Shown piece by piece: positions 63,308 through 64,000 of a stretch of 64,000 nucleotides of DNA (its first letter is position 1; each line of letters starts with the position of its first letter). Made by a program: the position numbers and the translations under genes. The stretch is from Gallaecimonas sp. GXIMD4217. Lineage in GTDB: Bacteria > Pseudomonadota > Gammaproteobacteria > Enterobacterales > Gallaecimonadaceae. The stretch is from assembly GCF_038087665.1 (NCBI RefSeq), contig NZ_CP149925.1, positions 124,001 through 188,000 of the forward strand. The letters run 5' to 3'. The notes beneath the pieces are model-generated. The model was not told the DNA's origin. It worked only from the letters and a program-made list of their open reading frames with translations, and searched no databases.

Positions 63308-64000
63308 GCCAGGCGCACCAGCTGGCCGTCGTGGTCGGCGAACTCGCCGATGTGGTGGAGCCGGTGGCCATGCTCTGTGGCCAGGGCCAGCAGCGCCTGT
63401 TCCTGCTCCGGGGCCACCGCCATCAGCAGGCCGCCGGAGGTCTGGGGGTCGCACAGCAGCAGCCGCGCCTCGTCGGTCAGTTCCGGCAGCTTGTGGCCAT
63501 AGGCCTCGAAGTTGCGATGGCTGCCGCCCGGCACGGCGCCGGCGGCCAGGTAGTGATGGACGCCCTCCAGCACCGGCACCGCCGTCAGGTTCAGGCGGGC
63601 GGTCAGCCGGCTGCCTTCGGCCATTTCCAGCAGGTGGCCGGCCAGGCCGAAGCCGGTGACATCGGTCATGGCGCTGACGCCGTCCAGTTCGGCCACCAGC
63701 TGGCCGAGGCTGTTGAGCCGGCACATGGTGTCCCGGGCCAGAAAGCGGTGTTGCTCCTCGAGCAGGCCCTTCTTCTCGGCCGTGGTGAGGATGCCGATGC
63801 CCAGCGGCTTGCTGAGGTAGAGGCGGTGGCCGGCCCTGGCGCTGTCGTTGCGCTTGAGGCGGTTGAGGGGTACCCGGCCGGTGACGGCCAGGCCGAAGAT
63901 GGGCTCGGGGGCGTCTATGCTGTGGCCGCCGGCCAGGGGGATGCCGGCCTCCTCGCAGGCCTGGCGGCCGCCGGAAATCACCTGGCCGGCCACCTCCGGG
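63304..64000 (-). CDS. selD: Selenophosphate synthetase SelD, C-terminal part (cut by window edge)
   Basis: SelD makes selenophosphate from selenide and ATP. The visible 232 codons begin inside the protein; the start lies beyond 64000. Recognisable segments are [50 protein letters not shown] and [15 protein letters not shown], all typical of SelD. The N-terminal Cys/Sec-Lys motif is not in the window, so whether this is a Sec- or Cys-containing form cannot be seen. It forms a unit with mnmH downstream. Confidence 0.94.
   Translation of the reverse strand, partial: PEVAGQVISGGRQACEEAGIPLAGGHSIDAPEPIFGLAVTGRVPLNRLKRNDSARAGHRLYLSKPLGIGILTTAEKKGLLEEQHRFLARDTMCRLNSLGQLVAELDGVSAMTDVTGFGLAGHLLEMAEGSRLTARLNLTAVPVLEGVHHYLAAGAVPGGSHRNFEAYGHKLPELTDEARLLLCDPQTSGGLLMAVAPEQEQALLALATEHGHRLHHIGEFADHDGQLVRLA

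Overview
The window is GC-rich, densely packed chromosomal DNA from a gammaproteobacterium. The order tex-greB / ompR-envZ / pckA / hslO-hslR / gspC-N / yrfG / nudE-cysQ, with nfuA, comF and bioH nearby, is a core-genome neighbourhood known from the Vibrio/Aeromonas/Alteromonas side of the class. E. coli keeps most of it without the type II secretion genes. The exact genus cannot be fixed from sequence alone; a high-GC Alteromonadales/Aeromonadales-like or Gallaecimonas-like organism is a guess. Essentially all of the window is coding. I saw no rRNA, tRNA or CRISPR array.

Left third (1-22 kb): the tail of an ISL3-type transposase. Then a GNAT gene and a MarR regulator divergent from a methyltransferase plus two membrane-protein genes, with three 17-bp operator-like sites between them. 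Several small envelope genes, a deacetylase and an M1 aminopeptidase follow, then a MATE exporter. Next come the anaerobic ribonucleotide reductase genes, preceded by two NrdR-like boxes and an FNR-like box. The reductase's glycyl-radical domain is encoded as a separate 51-residue ORF between nrdD and nrdG. Then come nfuA, an M14 peptidase, comF/bioH, a lipoprotein thioredoxin, a GFA-type zinc protein and a CPA1 antiporter. The antiporter's last 28 codons are tandemly repeated four more times downstream of its stop.

Middle (22-43 kb): creD, tex, greB, an outer-membrane barrel protein divergent from ompR-envZ, then a five-gene module (periplasmic adaptor, ABC ATPase, MacB-type permease, sigma-54 response regulator, histidine kinase). 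A well-formed -24/-12 promoter and a perfect 11-bp inverted repeat precede the module, suggesting that it is a self-controlled efflux or envelope-stress unit. pckA follows. Next is a kexin-like S8 lipoprotein protease with a P-domain and a small exported partner, an arrangement like the Aeromonas sobria ASP/ORF2 protease-chaperone pair. hslO-hslR follow.

Right third (43-64 kb): a complete gspCDEFGHIJKLMN operon. The minor pseudopilins GspI and GspJ each carry an amplified prepilin leader: the GFTLL cleavage motif occurs three times in each, on 17- and 19-residue periods. This is the oddest structure in the window. After it come yrfG, nudE, cysQ, a TonB-dependent receptor, a LysR regulator divergent from a Bcr/CflA-type exporter with a symmetric T-N11-A box between them, and mnmH (selU) overlapping a selD that runs off the right edge.
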